Positions 19,017 through 21,132 of a stretch of DNA of 21,132 nt are shown here, in pieces. The stretch covers positions 1 through 21,132 of the IMG/VR virus record IMGVR_UViG_3300028284_000036. One strand, 5' to 3'. The DNA is from a virus. The position numbers were made by a program, and so were the translations under genes. Position 1 is the stretch's first letter, and every line of letters begins with the position of its first letter. Under the pieces are notes generated by a model, which was not told where the DNA came from, did no database searches, and saw only the letters and a list, made by a program, of their open reading frames with translations.

Positions 19017-21132
19017 ATGGCTATTTATCGAGGAACAGGAGGAGCCAGTGATTCAACTGACGATTCCACAATATCCGCAGTAACTACACAGGCAGGTATA
19101 GCCACTACTAAAGCAAGTGAAGCAGCTAGTAGTGCTACTGATGCCAACACAAGTGCGACTAACGCAGCCGCCTCAGCAACAGCAGCTTCAGGCCACGCCA
19201 GTACATCTTCCGACAACGCAACGGCTTCCTCTGGTTCAGCAACAGACGCAGCAGGTTTTGCTACAGCAGCTTCTAACTCAGCCACAGCAGCATCTAATTC
19301 AGCAACCGCAGCAGCAAACTCTGCTAGTACAGCAAACAGCACTGAAGTACAAGCAGTAGCAGCTAAGACTACAGAGATTACAGGTGTCTACAACGACATC
19401 GCCAACGTCAACACTGTTGCAGGTAATATTACTGACGTAAACACTGTAGCTACTAATTCTTCCAACATCACGGCAGTAGCCGCAGATGCCTCAGACATCG
19501 GCACAGTAGCCGGTTCCATCAGCAACGTAAACACCGTTGGTGACAACATTGCTAGTGTAAACACTGTAGCAAGTAACAACACAAACATTAATACTGTAGC
19601 TGCTGACGCAAGCGACATAGGTACAGTAGCTGGTATCTCCGGTAACGTAACTACCGTAGCAGGTATAAGCAGCGACGTAACAACCGTAGTTGGTCTAGAG
19701 TCTAAGATGGACACTGTCATTGCCGATGCAAGTGACATAGGCACAGTAGCGGGTAACATTGGTGATGTATCAACTGTAGCTGGTATTAGTAGTGACGTAG
19801 ACACAGTGGCCGGTATAAGCTCTGACGTTACGTCTGTAGCCGATAACATGACTGCTGTACAGAATGCTACCACTAGCGCCACTAACGCCGCCACAAGTGC
19901 TGCCAGTGCGTCTGACAGTGCCTCTGCTGCCGCTACTAGCGCAGGGACTGCAAGCTCTAGCGCATCTGACGCATCTACATCTGAAACTAACGCAGCTAAC
20001 AGTGCAACCTCTGCGAGCAATAGCGCTACTGCTGCATCTGGTTCAGCCAGTGCTGCTTCTGGTAGTGAGAGTGCTTCCTCTGGTTCAGCCAGTGCTGCCG
20101 CAAGCAGTGCATCAGCAGCCTCCACTAGCGCAAGTAATGCGTCTAATTCAGAGACTAACGCAGCCTCTAGTGCCACTGCTGCCTCTGGCTCAGCGAGTGC
20201 TGCTGCTACAAGTGAGACTAACGCTACTGCTTCAGAGTCTAATGCTAACGCTTCCAAGAATGCTGCTGCTACAAGTGCAACCAATGCAGCAACTAGCGAG
20301 ACTAACGCAGCAGCTTCTTACGATAGCTTTGATGATAGATACCTTGGTGTTAAAAGCTCAGCGCCTGCTACCGATAACGATGGTGGTGCTTTGTTAACTG
20401 GTGCGTTGTACTTCAACTCTACCAACAACACTATGAATGTCTTCACAGGCAGCGCATGGGCACCTGTAGCCAACAACAACATCATCAATCCTAATGTTGC
20501 CTTGACTCAAGACTTAGCTACTAATGGTAATGACATTAAGTTTGGCGACAACGACAAGGCTACGTTTGGTGCTGGTGATGACCTACAGATTTATCACAAT
20601 GGTTCTGACAGCTATGTAGATGATGCAGGAGTAGGTGATTTAGTTCTGCGCGGTAATAACCAAGTTTTGATAAAGGACAAAGCCACTAATGATACAATGG
20701 TTAATTGCCGTTCTGGTCAGTTTGTAAAGTTATACTACAATAACGCAGAAAAACTAGCCACCACCTCCACAGGCATAGACGTTACTGGCACAGCCACGAT
20801 GGATGGGCTTACTGTTGATGGTAATGTTGAATCTTTAGGAACTTTCATATTAAACAACGGAACTGATAAGTGGCAGAACTTATTTAGCACCAATGATTTA
20901 ATTATAAGAAACAACCACAATACGTCTTGGTATAACCGCTTACGAATAAGTTATGACGGAGACATCAGCTTCTACGAGGACACAGGCACAACGCCTAAGT
21001 TGGTATGGGATGCGTCTGCGGAGTCTTTAAGCCTAAGCTCAAACAGCGCCTATGTAGTTACAAACTCAGGTAAAGCAATTAACGGATTAGACATAGCAGG
21101 AGCAGAAGGTTCGCTTGGCAGTTATGGCGGCG
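19017..21132 (+). CDS. Tail fibre protein, repeat-rich, open at the right edge
   Basis: The ATG at 19017-19019 has AGGGG at a spacing of six. A nearby ATG at 19013 is in another frame that stops soon. About 705 residues are visible and the frame is still open at the edge. Residues 1-31 (MAIYRGTGGASDSTDD and on) match a common marine phage fibre N-terminus. Residues 32-108 are 11 heptads rich in Ala, Ser and Thr. Residues 126-275 are 15 decapeptides of the ADASDIGTVA type. Residues 286-432 are 21 more heptads. Then come RYLGVKSSAPATDNDGGALL and KFGDNDKATFGAGDDLQIYH modules, both frequent in marine tail proteins. Receptor-binding parts probably lie further downstream. The role is host adsorption. 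Confidence 0.85.
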   Translation, partial: MAIYRGTGGASDSTDDSTISAVTTQAGIATTKASEAASSATDANTSATNAAASATAASGHASTSSDNATASSGSATDAAGFATAASNSATAASNSATAAANSASTANSTEVQAVAAKTTEITGVYNDIANVNTVAGNITDVNTVATNSSNITAVAADASDIGTVAGSISNVNTVGDNIASVNTVASNNTNINTVAADASDIGTVAGISGNVTTVAGISSDVTTVVGLESKMDTVIADASDIGTVAGNIGDVSTVAGISSDVDTVAGISSDVTSVADNMTAVQNATTSATNAATSAASASDSASAAATSAGTASSSASDASTSETNAANSATSASNSATAASGSASAASGSESASSGSASAAASSASAASTSASNASNSETNAASSATAASGSASAAATSETNATASESNANASKNAAATSATNAATSETNAAASYDSFDDRYLGVKSSAPATDNDGGALLTGALYFNSTNNTMNVFTGSAWAPVANNNIINPNVALTQDLATNGNDIKFGDNDKATFGAGDDLQIYHNGSDSYVDDAGVGDLVLRGNNQVLIKDKATNDTMVNCRSGQFVKLYYNNAEKLATTSTGIDVTGTATMDGLTVDGNVESLGTFILNNGTDKWQNLFSTNDLIIRNNHNTSWYNRLRISYDGDISFYEDTGTTPKLVWDASAESLSLSSNSAYVVTNSGKAINGLDIAGAEGSLGSYGG
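19110..19340 (+). repeat. First heptad repeat block in the tail fibre (11 units)
   Basis: Eleven consecutive 21-base units encode seven-residue repeats such as SATAASN, without insertions. The small-residue pattern (Ala, Ser, Thr, Asn) suits a trimeric coiled rod. Confidence 0.65.
19392..19841 (+). repeat. Decapeptide repeat block in the tail fibre (15 units, with 120-base superperiod)
   Basis: Fifteen 30-base units in one frame encode decapeptides with pattern xxxxxVxTVA, for example GNITDVNTVA and GISSDVDTVA. The unit ADASDIGTVA occurs at 19482, 19602 and 19722, exactly 120 bases apart, which shows past duplication of four-unit blocks. Confidence 0.75.
19872..20312 (+). repeat. Second heptad repeat block in the tail fibre (21 units)
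   Basis: Twenty-one consecutive 21-base units encode heptads such as GSASAAS, TSETNAA and NSATAAS, with no phase break. They are of the same type as the first block. Confidence 0.7.

Noticed and set aside
19388-20284. Long minus-strand open frame of 298 codons opposite the tail fibre repeats
   Set aside because: It is a shadow of the Ala/Ser/Thr-rich repeats, with low-complexity Ala/Leu/Val composition and no ribosome site; the plus-strand frame has recognisable fibre modules.

Overview
The window is a 21 kb piece of a tailed double-stranded DNA phage (Caudoviricetes) with a podovirus-like gene set. Its replication proteins are of the T7 type: a family A DNA polymerase, a fused primase-helicase, a gp2.5-like single-stranded-DNA-binding protein and an endonuclease I. 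Its head genes run terminase, portal, scaffold, major capsid protein. A cobalamin-dependent (class II) ribonucleotide reductase, a MazG-like protein and Ala/Ser/Thr-rich tail fibre modules are familiar from marine podoviruses such as the SIO1, VpV262 and cobavirus groups; that placement is an inference from gene content. No integrase, lysogeny repressor or phage RNA polymerase gene lies in the window. The host is bacterial, and the promoters fit a sigma70-type host RNA polymerase.

Layout. Positions 1-8524 (minus strand) hold the nucleotide-metabolism and replication arm. In transcription order from the right it reads SSB, primase-helicase, PP-loop ATPase, DNA polymerase, a small unknown gene, a small EVK-motif nuclease-like protein, a Cas4/RecB-like exonuclease, endonuclease I, several small genes, a DUF3310 protein and class II RNR, which runs off the left edge. 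Nearly every junction overlaps by a few bases (TAATG, ATGA, TGATG). A consensus promoter at 8625-8653 drives this arm. Positions 8634-11176 (minus strand) hold about ten small genes of mostly unknown function, including MazG-like, zinc-ribbon, HTH-like and short membrane proteins, behind a separate promoter at 11225-11252.

Positions 11177-11968 are a roughly 790-base non-coding divergent region rich in dyads. It carries three copies of GTGAC-N16-GTCAC, other inverted repeats, and a consensus rightward promoter. Positions 11969-21132 (plus strand) are the packaging and structural arm: TerS-like protein, M15 peptidase endolysin, TerL, portal, small coiled-coil and basic proteins, a second consensus promoter, two small proteins, scaffold, major capsid protein, a terminator, and a long tail fibre gene that is open at the right edge.

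How it works together. The left arm appears to degrade host DNA (endonuclease I, exonuclease), convert ribonucleotides to deoxyribonucleotides (RNR), and copy the genome with a compact T7-type replisome. The right arm builds and fills heads and supplies the lytic enzyme and adsorption fibre. Recurrent GTATACTT-type palindromes sit beside each of the three main promoters and suggest shared control. The most unusual items are the dyad-rich control region, a PP-loop ATPase placed between polymerase and helicase, and a fibre made of heptad, decad and heptad repeat blocks.
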